A stretch of 7,326 nucleotides of DNA from positions 11,944 to 19,269 of the forward strand of contig DIFL01000022.1 of assembly GCA_002419125.1 (NCBI GenBank), read 5' to 3'. Positions 1-6,087 of the stretch are shown in pieces. The DNA is from Candidatus Dojkabacteria bacterium UBA5749. GTDB taxonomy: Bacteria; Patescibacteriota; Dojkabacteria; SC72. The position numbers were made by a program, and so were the translations under genes. How positions within the stretch are numbered: position 1 is the stretch's first letter; each line of letters starts with the position of its first letter. The notes beneath the pieces are model-generated. The model saw only the letters and a list, made by a program, of their open reading frames with translations. It was not told the origin of the DNA and did no database searches.

Positions 1-635
1 CTCATTGTATATATATTTTCATTTTCTCCAGTTAAATCAATAGCTATTGTTAAATCAGTACTAGGATTACATACCTCTAACAAATCATTAAATATTGATT
101 TGTTCCTGTATGGAGCTTCTATAAAGATTTCGGATTCTGAATTTCTGAAGGATTCTCTTTCAAGGGTTTTTATTTTTCTTTGTCTCTCCGAGGACTCTTT
201 TGGTAAATACCCCCAAAATTTAAATCTCTGACCATTTAAACCTGAAGCCATTAGAGAAAGAAGAATTGAAGAGGGACCCACTAAAGGGACTATCTTTATA
301 CCTAACCTATGACACTCCCTAACAACCATACTCCCTGGATCTCCAACACCCGGAGAGCCGGCATCACTCATTAAACCCGCATCATTACCTGCAATAAGGG
401 GCTCTAAAAGAAATGGGAGATCTTTTCTTTTACTGTGTTCATCAAGGATTCCCATATTTAAATCTTGTAATACCATTCCCATCCCTTGCAGAAATGCTCT
501 AGCTGTTTTAGGGGTTTCAACTATAAAGAATTTTAGTTTTTTAACAATATTTAAATCTGACTCTTTAAGTTCATATTTAAGAGGCCTTTTACTTAAAGAT
601 GTTGGAATTAAGTATAGTACTCCTGTATTTCTCAT
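1..635 (-). CDS. RsmI-like SAM-dependent methyltransferase (tetrapyrrole methylase fold), C-terminus cut by window edge
   Basis: The 211 visible residues begin at the ATG at 635 and run off the left edge, so the C-terminus is missing. Order: an N-terminal strand with LYLIPTSLS (residues 7-15), which replaces the VATPIGN motif of true RsmI; VETPKTAR (39-46), where RsmI has EDTR; the SAM-pocket loop GLMSDAGSPGVGDPG (87-101); VGPSSIL (119-125); GYLPK (142-146); and IFIEAPYRN (170-178). These features match the TP-methylase family related to RsmI, which 2'-O-methylates C1402 of 16S rRNA. The LIPT and VETPKTAR variants look more like the shorter RsmI paralogue (about 230-240 aa) that I recall from Bacteroidetes and others, whose substrate is less certain. 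The start lies 2 bases after the mutL stop with no Shine-Dalgarno, so it is probably translationally coupled in a mutL operon. The family call is firm; the rRNA target is inference. Confidence 0.88.
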   Translation of the reverse strand, partial: MRNTGVLYLIPTSLSKRPLKYELKESDLNIVKKLKFFIVETPKTARAFLQGMGMVLQDLNMGILDEHSKRKDLPFLLEPLIAGNDAGLMSDAGSPGVGDPGSMVVRECHRLGIKIVPLVGPSSILLSLMASGLNGQRFKFWGYLPKESSERQRKIKTLERESFRNSESEIFIEAPYRNKSIFNDLLEVCNPSTDLTIAIDLTGENENIYTM

Positions 636-637
636 AA

Positions 638-2449
638 TTAATATGTTCTATCAAATTTACTATCTATTTCACTAAGTGTTAATTTCCATACAGCAGGTCT
701 TCCATGAGGACAGCTATATGGGTTTTTACATTTAATTAATTTAGTATATATATCAAGCATCTCCTCCCTATGTAAACTCTGTCCACTTCTTACACTTGTA
801 TGACAAGACATAGTAGCTAGTATATCGTCTTTTAGTTTGTTTAGCTCTTTGGATATATCTCCTTTTTCATCTCCTAATGCAAATACTTCATCAAAAAGGA
901 CTTTTAGGTCTGCATTTATAAATTCTACAGGAACAGATTCAATATTTATTTCTGTATCATTAATACCATATTTAAAACCTAATTCTGAAAAAAACCCTTT
1001 AAGATTCTCAAATTGTGTAATCTCATTAATTGAATATTTTAAGGTTATAGGGACTAAAAAATTTTGTTGTTCTATTTTAACATCTTTATTATTTAAAAGT
1101 TTTTCAAATGTTATTCTTTCTGCAGCTGCATGTTGATCAATAACCCAGAGAGTGTCTTGCTCAAATTCAATTACAATATATTTATTAAATATTTGAAATA
1201 TACTCTTAATCTTTTTATCTCCCCGTTCAAAATTCTTATCCTCTACACTTTTAATATACCCAGTATCATTTAATACCTCTTGGCTAAAAAGTAGACTGTC
1301 TTTTACAGAACTACTCTGGTTTGTTTTAAACGAAATATCTCTGTTAGAATATATTTTCTGAGGATATGGTTGGAAATTTCTATTATTAATTTGATTAAAT
1401 GAAGGACTCTTAAATTCCGAATCAACCCTATACGTAGTTACTGTACTAATTGCTCTTTGTATTGCCTCAGAAATTGAGGAATATATTCTAAAAGGATTTA
1501 AAAACCTAACCTCTTCTTTTCTTGGGTGGACATTAATATCTACTTGATCTGGATTAATATCTAAAAGCAATATGAAGGGGACTTTTTCTCCAAAAGGAAT
1601 ATATCTTTCATACCCCGTAAGAACAGCTTTTGCAATCCCACTATCCCAAACAGGTCTGCTATTAACAAAAATATATTGATTTGAATATCTCTTTTGATGA
1701 TCTGATGGATTGGCTGTTAAGCCAGAAACTTTAATACCATTCCCATCAAAAAAGACTTTAACCATCCTATCTACAAATTCATCCTTTAATACCTTCTTAA
1801 CCCTTTCAATTTCAACGGTATTTGGCTTAGAATTAGGTATCTTTGGTAACTCTATTACTATCTTTGAGTCTTTGATTAATGAGAAATGGATATTTGGATA
1901 TATTAAGAAGTATGGAAACAGTATATCAAGTATTTTTTTGTATTCTGTTTGAGCTGTCTTTAAAAACTTTTTTCTTGCTGGTATCTGTTCAAAAAGGCCT
2001 TTCACAGAAATTAAGGTTCCAGACTCTCTTGCTGCTTTTTTAATATCAAAGTCATTAAAATTTTCAAATGAAATTTTTGAAGCACTATCACTCCCCTCAT
2101 ATTTAGATGTTAATTCTACTTGGGAAACAGATATGATTGTTGAAAGAGCCTCTCCCCTAAAGCCCATTGTAAGAAGAGAATTTAAATCATCTAAAGATGA
2201 AATCTTACTCGTAGTATGAGACTTAAAGATATCTATTAAACTCTCCTTTGGAATTCCAACTCCGTTATCACTAACTTCAATTAAATCTATTCCTCCATTT
2301 TCAATCTTAATCTGTATCTTAGTTGCGCTAGCATCAATACTGTTATCTATTAACTCCTTAACCACTGAAGCTGGTCTCTCTATCACTTCTCCTGCTGCAA
2401 TTTGGTTAACTAATTCTTGTGGTAATGTATTAAGAATATATTTTTTCAT
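638..2449 (-). CDS. mutL: DNA mismatch repair protein MutL, endonuclease-type
   Basis: The 603-residue, full-length protein links MutS mismatch recognition to strand incision. The N-terminal GHKL ATPase shows QIAAGEVIERPASVVKELIDNS (from residue 16; likely catalytic E32 and Mg-binding N36), DNGVGI (61-66), GFRGEAL (96-102), QIPARKKFL (155-163) and VDINVHPRK (303-311). A polar, Asn/Ser-rich linker covers about 340-410. The C-terminal dimerisation domain carries the intact nicking motif DQHA-x2-E-x4-E (D438 to E449), SCH (548-550) and CPHGRP (580-585), the metal-site residues of endonuclease MutLs. Such MutLs are typical of bacteria without MutH, so strand discrimination is presumably not dam-directed (inference). 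The ATG at 2449 is the only start that preserves the conserved N-terminus; there is no Shine-Dalgarno, and a -10 box ends 7 bases upstream. It is divergent from uvrB and followed by the methyltransferase gene. No MutS gene is visible here. Confidence 0.98.
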   Translation of the reverse strand: MKKYILNTLPQELVNQIAAGEVIERPASVVKELIDNSIDASATKIQIKIENGGIDLIEVSDNGVGIPKESLIDIFKSHTTSKISSLDDLNSLLTMGFRGEALSTIISVSQVELTSKYEGSDSASKISFENFNDFDIKKAARESGTLISVKGLFEQIPARKKFLKTAQTEYKKILDILFPYFLIYPNIHFSLIKDSKIVIELPKIPNSKPNTVEIERVKKVLKDEFVDRMVKVFFDGNGIKVSGLTANPSDHQKRYSNQYIFVNSRPVWDSGIAKAVLTGYERYIPFGEKVPFILLLDINPDQVDINVHPRKEEVRFLNPFRIYSSISEAIQRAISTVTTYRVDSEFKSPSFNQINNRNFQPYPQKIYSNRDISFKTNQSSSVKDSLLFSQEVLNDTGYIKSVEDKNFERGDKKIKSIFQIFNKYIVIEFEQDTLWVIDQHAAAERITFEKLLNNKDVKIEQQNFLVPITLKYSINEITQFENLKGFFSELGFKYGINDTEINIESVPVEFINADLKVLFDEVFALGDEKGDISKELNKLKDDILATMSCHTSVRSGQSLHREEMLDIYTKLIKCKNPYSCPHGRPAVWKLTLSEIDSKFDRTY

Positions 2450-2456
2450 ATTAAAT

Positions 2457-2487
2457 ATTTTAACACAGAAATATATTAATCTGTTAA
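2457..2487 (-). promoter_or_regulatory. Predicted mutL promoter (leaderless)
   Basis: On the minus strand there is TTAACA (plus 2487-2482), a 19-base spacer, then TAAAAT (plus 2462-2457), which is preceded by TGT as in an extended -10 (TGTTAAAAT). Exactly 7 bases separate the -10 box from the mutL ATG, which places the predicted transcription start at or beside the A of the ATG. The 19-base spacer is longer than the usual 17. The boxes are shared in reverse with the uvrB promoter. This is a motif-based prediction. Confidence 0.6.
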
Positions 2488-2490
2488 AAT
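2460..2490 (+). promoter_or_regulatory. Predicted uvrB promoter (leaderless)
   Basis: TTAACA (2460-2465), a 19-base spacer and TAAAAT (2485-2490), the latter preceded by TGT as an extended -10, are followed by 7 bases and then the uvrB ATG at 2498. The predicted start of transcription coincides with the start codon, so the mRNA would be leaderless; no Shine-Dalgarno is present. The geometry is identical to that of the mutL promoter on the other strand. Confidence 0.6.
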
Positions 2491-2497
2491 TATATAT

Positions 2498-4462
2498 ATG
2501 GAAGAGAAATTAATTCTAGATTCAAAACTTACCCCTTCGCTAGACCAAGTAAATGCTATTAACACCTTGGTTGAAAACATTAAAAGGAAGAAAGAGAAAC
2601 AGGTCCTACTAGGAGTAACTGGTTCTGGTAAAACATTTGTAATGGCAAATGTAATATCTAAATTACAAAGACCTACCCTAGTACTATCACATAACAAGAC
2701 ACTAGCAGCCCAACTTTATGAAGAATTTAAAGAGTTCTTTCCAAACAATGCGGTTAAATATTTCGTATCCTACTACGATTACTATCAACCAGAAGCATAT
2801 ATTCCCGCAAGAGATTTATATATTGAGAAAGAGTCTGAGGTAAATGATGAGATAGAGAAACTTAGACTAAGTGCTATGAATGCTGCTAGAACAAGAAGAG
2901 ACACAATTGTAGTTGCTTCAGTATCATGTATTTACAATATTGGAAGTCCTGATAACTATGAAAACAAATCAATAGAGATTAGAGTAGGTCAGAATATTGA
3001 TATCTCTAAACTATCTTCTGAATTAACATTTTTGCGATATGAAAGAGAATCTACGGATTTAGTCTCAGGAACTTACATTATTAGAGGAGACACTTTAGAG
3101 CTCTTTATGCCCTATGAAGAATTTCCCGTCAGAGTTGAGTTTTGGGGAAATGAAATAGAGAGTATTACATATATAGAACCGATTTCAAGAAAGAAGATTT
3201 CTACTGTAGACAACTTAGACATATTTCCAGCAACTCCTTTAGTATATGATGCAGATACAATGGCAGAAGCTGTAACAAATATTGAAAAAGATTTAGAAAA
3301 AAGAACAGCTTTTCTTAGAAATTTAGGGAAAGAGGTAGAAGCACAAAGATTGGAACAAAAGACTAGATATGATATAGAGATGATGACACAGATTGGATAC
3401 TGTAAGAGTATGGAGAACTACTCCATATATTTTGATGGTAGGAAAATCGGACAACCACCTTTTACTCTTTTAGATTACTTTCCAAACGACTATCTCATGT
3501 TTATAGATGAATCCCATATAACGATTCCTCAAGTAGCTGGTATGTTTAATGGTGATAGGGCTAGAAAAACAAATCTCATAGAGCATGGGTTTAGATTACC
3601 TACTGCATATGATAACAGGCCTCTTAATTTTGAAGAGTTTAGAAAGAAACAAAAAGATAGTATATATTACTCTGCAACACCTAATGAATGGGAAATTAAG
3701 GATAGTAATAACATAGTTGTTGAACTTCTAACTCGTCCTACAGGGCTTTTGGATCCTCAATTAGATATTAGAAAGACTGAAAATCAAATTGATGATGTAA
3801 TAAATGAGGTAAGAAAAAATATTGAGAATAAACAGAGGGTATTAATTACTACCTTAACTAAAAGAATGGCTGAAGACCTTACATCCTACTTACAAGAGTT
3901 TGGTTTGAAAGTTGCATATTTACATTCAGATATTGATACTGTTGAAAGAGTTGAGATACTTAGAAACCTAAGATTGGGAGAGTTTGATATATTGGTTGGT
4001 ATTAATTTACTTAGGGAGGGTATTGATTTACCTGAGGTTTCTCTTGTCATTATTCTTGATGCAGACAAAGAGGGATTCTTGCGATCAGCAACTAGTCTTG
4101 TACAGACCATAGGGAGAGCTGCAAGGCATGTTAATGGAAGAGTTATTATGTATGCAGATAGTATTACCCAAAGTATGCAATACGCTATAGATGAGACCAA
4201 CAGAAGAAGAAAGTATCAAAAGGATTACAATGTAAAGAATGGTATTACTCCAACAACTATTATAAAAGAGATTAGAGATTCATTAGTAGAGAAAGAAGAT
4301 TCAGATAAAAGGAGTTTAGACTTTGAGATAGAGAAGTTAAGTGAGAAACAGAAAAGAATGCTTGTAAAGAGTTTAAGGTCTAAGATGTTACTTGCAGCAG
4401 ATAACTTACAGTTTGAAAAAGCAGCAGAAATTAGGGATAAAATAAAAGAGCTGAGTATTTAA
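2498..4462 (+). CDS. uvrB: Excinuclease ABC subunit UvrB
   Basis: The 654-residue damage-verification helicase of nucleotide excision repair receives DNA from UvrA and recruits UvrC. Visible motifs: Walker A GVTGSGKT (39-46); the damage-probing beta-hairpin SYYDYYQPEAYIP (91-103); the DEAD-box-type motif IDESH (336-340); YYSATPNEWE (390-399) as motif III; LREGIDLPEVSLV (505-517) as motif V; QTIGRAARH (536-544) as motif VI; and a C-terminal UVR coiled-coil (about 617-652, with LQFEKAAEIRDKIKEL) that contacts UvrC or UvrA. Length is normal to slightly short for the family (about 660-680). All hallmark residues look intact. The ATG at 2498 lies 7 bases after a promoter -10 box and starts just before the conserved N-terminal segment. 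It is divergent from mutL and convergent with the RRM gene; its last codons form part of a terminator stem. Confidence 0.99.
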   Translation: MEEKLILDSKLTPSLDQVNAINTLVENIKRKKEKQVLLGVTGSGKTFVMANVISKLQRPTLVLSHNKTLAAQLYEEFKEFFPNNAVKYFVSYYDYYQPEAYIPARDLYIEKESEVNDEIEKLRLSAMNAARTRRDTIVVASVSCIYNIGSPDNYENKSIEIRVGQNIDISKLSSELTFLRYERESTDLVSGTYIIRGDTLELFMPYEEFPVRVEFWGNEIESITYIEPISRKKISTVDNLDIFPATPLVYDADTMAEAVTNIEKDLEKRTAFLRNLGKEVEAQRLEQKTRYDIEMMTQIGYCKSMENYSIYFDGRKIGQPPFTLLDYFPNDYLMFIDESHITIPQVAGMFNGDRARKTNLIEHGFRLPTAYDNRPLNFEEFRKKQKDSIYYSATPNEWEIKDSNNIVVELLTRPTGLLDPQLDIRKTENQIDDVINEVRKNIENKQRVLITTLTKRMAEDLTSYLQEFGLKVAYLHSDIDTVERVEILRNLRLGEFDILVGINLLREGIDLPEVSLVIILDADKEGFLRSATSLVQTIGRAARHVNGRVIMYADSITQSMQYAIDETNRRRKYQKDYNVKNGITPTTIIKEIRDSLVEKEDSDKRSLDFEIEKLSEKQKRMLVKSLRSKMLLAADNLQFEKAAEIRDKIKELSI

Positions 4463-4472
4463 CCCAGCTCTT
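4434..4472. terminator. Bidirectional terminator hairpin between uvrB and the RRM gene
   Basis: AAGAGCTG (4446-4453) and CAGCTCTT (4465-4472) form an 8-bp stem with an 11-base loop that contains the uvrB stop codon. On the minus strand the stem runs straight into a T-rich tract (CTCTTTTATTTTAT), a good intrinsic terminator for the RRM transcript. On the plus strand the following TTAATAATTT is a weaker U-tract for uvrB. The left arm encodes the last uvrB residues, so the signal is embedded in coding sequence. Confidence 0.75.
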
Positions 4473-4486
4473 AATAATTTCGTTAA

Positions 4487-4504
4487 AGATAATAGCAATT
4501 ATCT
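4487..4504. repeat. Small AT-rich hairpin over the RRM stop codon
   Basis: AGATAAT (4487-4493) and ATTATCT (4498-4504) make a perfect 7-bp stem with a 4-base loop, and the RRM stop codon (4499-4501) lies in one arm. It is weak and lacks a strong T-tract. It may assist termination or protect an mRNA 3' end next to the stronger hairpin at 4446-4472, or it may be chance in AT-rich DNA. Confidence 0.4.
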
Positions 4505-4792
4505 ATAGAAGTTGTCTCTCCTGTCTCCTCTGTCGCCATCCTCTCTTGGAGGTCTTGCAACAGATACATTGATAGCTCTACCATCAAGCTCTTTTCCATT
4601 CAACTGGTCAATAGCTTGGGTTGCTAACTCATCTGTAGCCATAGTAACAAAGCCAAATCCTTTAGATCTGCCCTTGAACTTGTCTACAATTACCTTTGCT
4701 TCTGTTACTTCTCCAACTGTGGCGAAGAATGAAGACAAAGACTCGTCTGTGGTCTCCCATGAAAGGTTTCCAACAAAAAGTTTGTTCTGCAT
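4499..4792 (-). CDS. Small single-RRM RNA-binding protein
   Basis: The 97-residue protein consists of one RNA recognition motif: RNP2 LFVGNL (5-10), RNP1 KGFGFVTM (44-51), the helix-2 segment ELATQAIDQLNGKELDGRAINV (about 55-76), and a short charged tail rich in Arg, Asp and Gly (81-97). This is the architecture of small bacterial Rbp proteins known from cyanobacteria and many other phyla, which bind single-stranded RNA and are often cold- or stress-responsive; its targets here are unknown. I chose the ATG at 4792 because MQNKLFVGNL fits the family's N-terminus exactly. The reading frame extends upstream to a GTG at 4834, but that would add 14 hydrophobic residues unlike the family. Base composition is visibly more G+C-rich than the neighbours, consistent with high expression. 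It is convergent with uvrB and divergent from the NAD kinase. Confidence 0.95.
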   Translation of the reverse strand: MQNKLFVGNLSWETTDESLSSFFATVGEVTEAKVIVDKFKGRSKGFGFVTMATDELATQAIDQLNGKELDGRAINVSVARPPREDGDRGDRRDNFYR

Positions 4793-4890
4793 TTTGTATA
4801 AAAATAATAAATAAAAGACTACGGATAAGCACACTTATTCAGGTAACCTACACAGGGCATTAAGAACATTAACACCTTTCTTAACATAGA
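4793..4890 (-). promoter_or_regulatory. Structured 5' leader of the RRM gene
   Basis: If transcription starts about 7 bases after the TATAAT at 4902-4897, the RRM mRNA has a leader of about 98 nt, unlike the apparently leaderless neighbours. It can form a 7-bp stem TTAAGAA/TTCTTAA (4860-4866 with 4878-4884, 11-base loop) and a 5-bp stem with a 4-base loop (4825-4829 with 4834-4838). Between them lie short self-complementary pieces (CCT-GTGT-AGG, AGGT/ACCT) that could form alternatives. It ends in an AT-rich stretch before the ATG with no Shine-Dalgarno. A post-transcriptional or temperature-dependent role is plausible but inferred. Confidence 0.45.
4819..4887 (-). CDS. Possible 22-residue upstream ORF (leader peptide) of the RRM gene
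   Basis: An ATG at 4887 opens a 22-codon frame ending in TAG (4821-4819), 26 bases before the RRM start. The peptide begins MLRKVLMFLMPC and is mostly hydrophobic with two cysteines. Its ATG lies only 9 bases after the TATAAT box, so it would sit almost at the 5' end of the transcript, the same geometry as the leaderless genes here. Both leader hairpins fall inside it, so its translation would disrupt them. No Shine-Dalgarno is visible. It is short enough to be chance; I rate it a candidate only. Confidence 0.3.
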   Translation of the reverse strand: MLRKVLMFLMPCVGYLNKCAYP

Positions 4891-4896
4891 CCCTTA

Positions 4897-4905
4897 ATTA
4901 TACCA
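4897..4905 (-). promoter_or_regulatory. Predicted RRM gene promoter (extended -10)
   Basis: On the minus strand TGGTATAAT (plus 4905-4897) is a perfect extended -10 element (TGn plus consensus TATAAT), the best -10 box in the window. No good -35 is seen at 16-18 bases upstream, which extended -10 promoters can tolerate. It lies about 104 bases before the RRM ATG and so predicts a long leader. Confidence 0.65.
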
Positions 4906-4936
4906 CAGATATTTAAAATACAATATATTTACTTTT

Positions 4937-4945
4937 TGATATACT
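4937..4945 (+). promoter_or_regulatory. Predicted NAD kinase promoter (extended -10, leaderless)
   Basis: TGATATACT (4937-4945) is an extended -10 (TGn plus TATACT). Seven bases later comes the ATG at 4953, so the predicted transcript starts at the start codon. The -35 region (about 4917-4922, AATACA) is weak. It faces away from the RRM promoter about 31 bases to its left. Confidence 0.6.
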
Positions 4946-4952
4946 CTTAACA

Positions 4953-5702
4953 ATGAGAATAAAATACATATTAAACAAAGACCCGAGGGTAAAGGATTTT
5001 AACAATTTAGTAATTAACAACTTCCCCCTCCTGCTTACAGAAAAAAGACCAGAACTTTACCTAGTTGCTGGGGGTGATGGTGCCATGCTACACGCTATTC
5101 ACGATACTATCGATAAAGATATCCCCTATTTAGGTAAAGCGTTGGGAACTTTTAACTTTCTAATGAATAACATAGATGATGATATCTCTGTAATTCAGGG
5201 TCTCTTAGATGACTCAATTAAAATAGAAACATTTACTACTTACACTATTAAAGCATTTTTAAATGGTAAAAAGATTGGAGAAGCTGTAAATGATGTAATA
5301 CTTGGTAATAAACTGTATGACTACTTTACCTTTAACATATCTACAGAGAGCAAAGATTTAGAAAACTTTGAAGTAAAAGGCTCTGGGATATGTATTAGTA
5401 CTGCTATTGGTTCGACAGCATTTAATTACAACAATGGAGGAAGGATTCTACCCTTAGATTCTGAATTCCTCTCAATTACCGGTGTTGTTTGTAATAGATA
5501 TTTAAATGATATTTTACCTTTTCAAAACATCCATATTACTTCTAATGGAGCTAGAATATATCTTACAAATTCAAATTCTAAGGTGTTAAAGGAGGGTGAT
5601 AAACTTCTTCTTAAGAAAGGTTCTGAGATAAAACTTGCCTTTTTAGATAAAAATGAATTCCTGAAAAGGAGAATAGAGATATCGCATAGGTTTAGGAAAT
5701 AA
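4953..5702 (+). CDS. nadK: NAD kinase (divergent)
   Basis: The 249-residue protein phosphorylates NAD to NADP with ATP or polyphosphate, supplying NADP(H) in the cytoplasm. Diagnostic motifs: GGDGAML (40-46), the family's GGDG phosphate and catalytic loop; AVNDVILG (111-118), matching the NE-V motif with Asp in place of Glu; and STAIGSTAFN followed by NNGG (149-163), matching TGSTAYNLSAGGP. It is shorter than the usual 270-300 residues. The segment LGKALGTFNFLMN (60-72) departs from the usual GVNxGxLGFL by losing the conserved Asn, and the final GG-P is GGR. The core active site otherwise looks complete, so I expect a working kinase with somewhat altered substrate contacts. The ATG at 4953 sits 7 bases after an extended -10 box. 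It is transcribed alone, convergent with the acidic ORF 13 bases downstream. Confidence 0.93.
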   Translation: MRIKYILNKDPRVKDFNNLVINNFPLLLTEKRPELYLVAGGDGAMLHAIHDTIDKDIPYLGKALGTFNFLMNNIDDDISVIQGLLDDSIKIETFTTYTIKAFLNGKKIGEAVNDVILGNKLYDYFTFNISTESKDLENFEVKGSGICISTAIGSTAFNYNNGGRILPLDSEFLSITGVVCNRYLNDILPFQNIHITSNGARIYLTNSNSKVLKEGDKLLLKKGSEIKLAFLDKNEFLKRRIEISHRFRK

Positions 5703-5704
5703 TA

Positions 5705-5722
5705 CCAAAAACTAATTAGTTC
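5705..5722 (-). terminator. Weak hairpin at the end of the acidic ORF
   Basis: On the minus strand AAGAACT-AATT-AGTTTTT (plus 5722-5705 approximately) can form a 7-bp stem with one G-U pair and a 4-base loop, ending in a run of U; the stop codon of the 115-aa ORF lies within it. The core AACTAATTAGTT (5710-5721) is a perfect palindrome. It is AT-rich and weak, but it is the only termination-like signal in the 13-base gap to nadK. Confidence 0.35.
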
Positions 5723-6063
5723 TTAACTCCTTTTTCAAGTTCCTTCCGTCGTATCCATTCATCTACAGCAGTATTTAAGTCTTTTGAATTAGCCTGAGAT
5801 GGAAGATTTAGAAAACCTTTTAATTTATCTTCTGTAACTTTTCTACCTTGTTTTGCTCCCTCAGATGGGGGTATTGTCTCATCATATTGTAATGCGTCAC
5901 AAAGTGTTTGGGTAGAATTAATATCTCCATCTACTTCTTCTGTAGCTCCATCCATAGTTGTAGCTGATACAAGTGCAGCATCATTAGGAGAGAGGCCCTC
6001 TTCCTCAAATTCTGAAGCAATCTCTTCATCATACAAAGGAACTTCTCTTGAGTGAACAGGCAT
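5716..6063 (-). CDS. Hypothetical acidic protein downstream of tRNA-Gln
   Basis: I do not recognise this 115-residue protein. I chose the ATG at 6063 because the open frame extends further upstream (to 6180) only by running through the tRNA gene. The protein is charge-polarised. Residues 1-68 are strongly acidic (about 19 Asp/Glu, with the cluster EFEEEG at 18-23 and TEEVDGD at 41-47) and rich in small residues, so probably disordered. Residues 70-115 are mixed to basic, with a predicted helix DLNTAVDEWIRRKELEKG (95-112). There is no signal peptide or membrane segment, and one cysteine (C55). It lies 24 bases after the tRNA CCA end with no terminator between, so it is probably co-transcribed and freed by tRNA processing. 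The long stop-free frame in AT-rich DNA supports a real gene; its function is unknown. Confidence 0.65.
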   Translation of the reverse strand: MPVHSREVPLYDEEIASEFEEEGLSPNDAALVSATTMDGATEEVDGDINSTQTLCDALQYDETIPPSEGAKQGRKVTEDKLKGFLNLPSQANSKDLNTAVDEWIRRKELEKGVKN

Positions 6064-6087
6064 ATTAGAAAGTACTAAATTTATTAA

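Larger units (their letters stand above)
2457..2490. repeat. 34-bp imperfect palindrome centred between mutL and uvrB
   Basis: The perfect 9-bp arms ATTTTAACA (2457-2465) and TGTTAAAAT (2482-2490) flank a core with a perfect AATATATT centre (2470-2477). Across the 34 bp, 14 of the 17 symmetric positions pair. The centre (2473.5) is also the exact midpoint between the two ATG codons. The arms double as promoter boxes for both genes; the palindrome could equally be, or also be, an operator for a dimeric regulator. It does not match the E. coli LexA box (CTGT-N8-ACAG). Confidence 0.75.

Noticed and set aside
837..1952. Plus-strand open frames of 99 and 80 codons opposite mutL
   Set aside because: They are antisense shadows of a fully conserved mutL reading frame, with no promoter or recognisable domain.
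2457..2490. Reading the mutL-uvrB palindrome as a standard LexA/SOS box
   Set aside because: The order is ACAG...CTGT with the wrong spacing, not CTGT-N8-ACAG, and there is no CGAAC-type half-site; promoter symmetry explains the arms better.
2476..2697. Minus-strand 73-codon frame opposite the start of uvrB
   Set aside because: It is antisense to the conserved UvrB N-terminus, including Walker A, and has no family resemblance.
3886..4200. Minus-strand 104-codon frame opposite the uvrB helicase domain
   Set aside because: It is a shadow frame over the conserved motifs V and VI of UvrB.
4512..4814. Plus-strand 100-codon frame opposite the RRM gene
   Set aside because: It is antisense to a clear RRM with intact RNP1 and RNP2; low-complexity Ser/Pro composition is typical of a shadow.
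4793..4834. 14-residue N-terminal extension of the RRM protein from a GTG at 4834
   Set aside because: It adds hydrophobic residues unlike any RRM protein, overlaps a leader hairpin, and the ATG at 4792 gives the exact family N-terminus.
5716..6063. The acidic ORF as GatC (Glu-tRNA-Gln amidotransferase subunit), suggested by its place next to tRNA-Gln
   Set aside because: The size is similar, but no GatC-like helical pattern or motif is visible.
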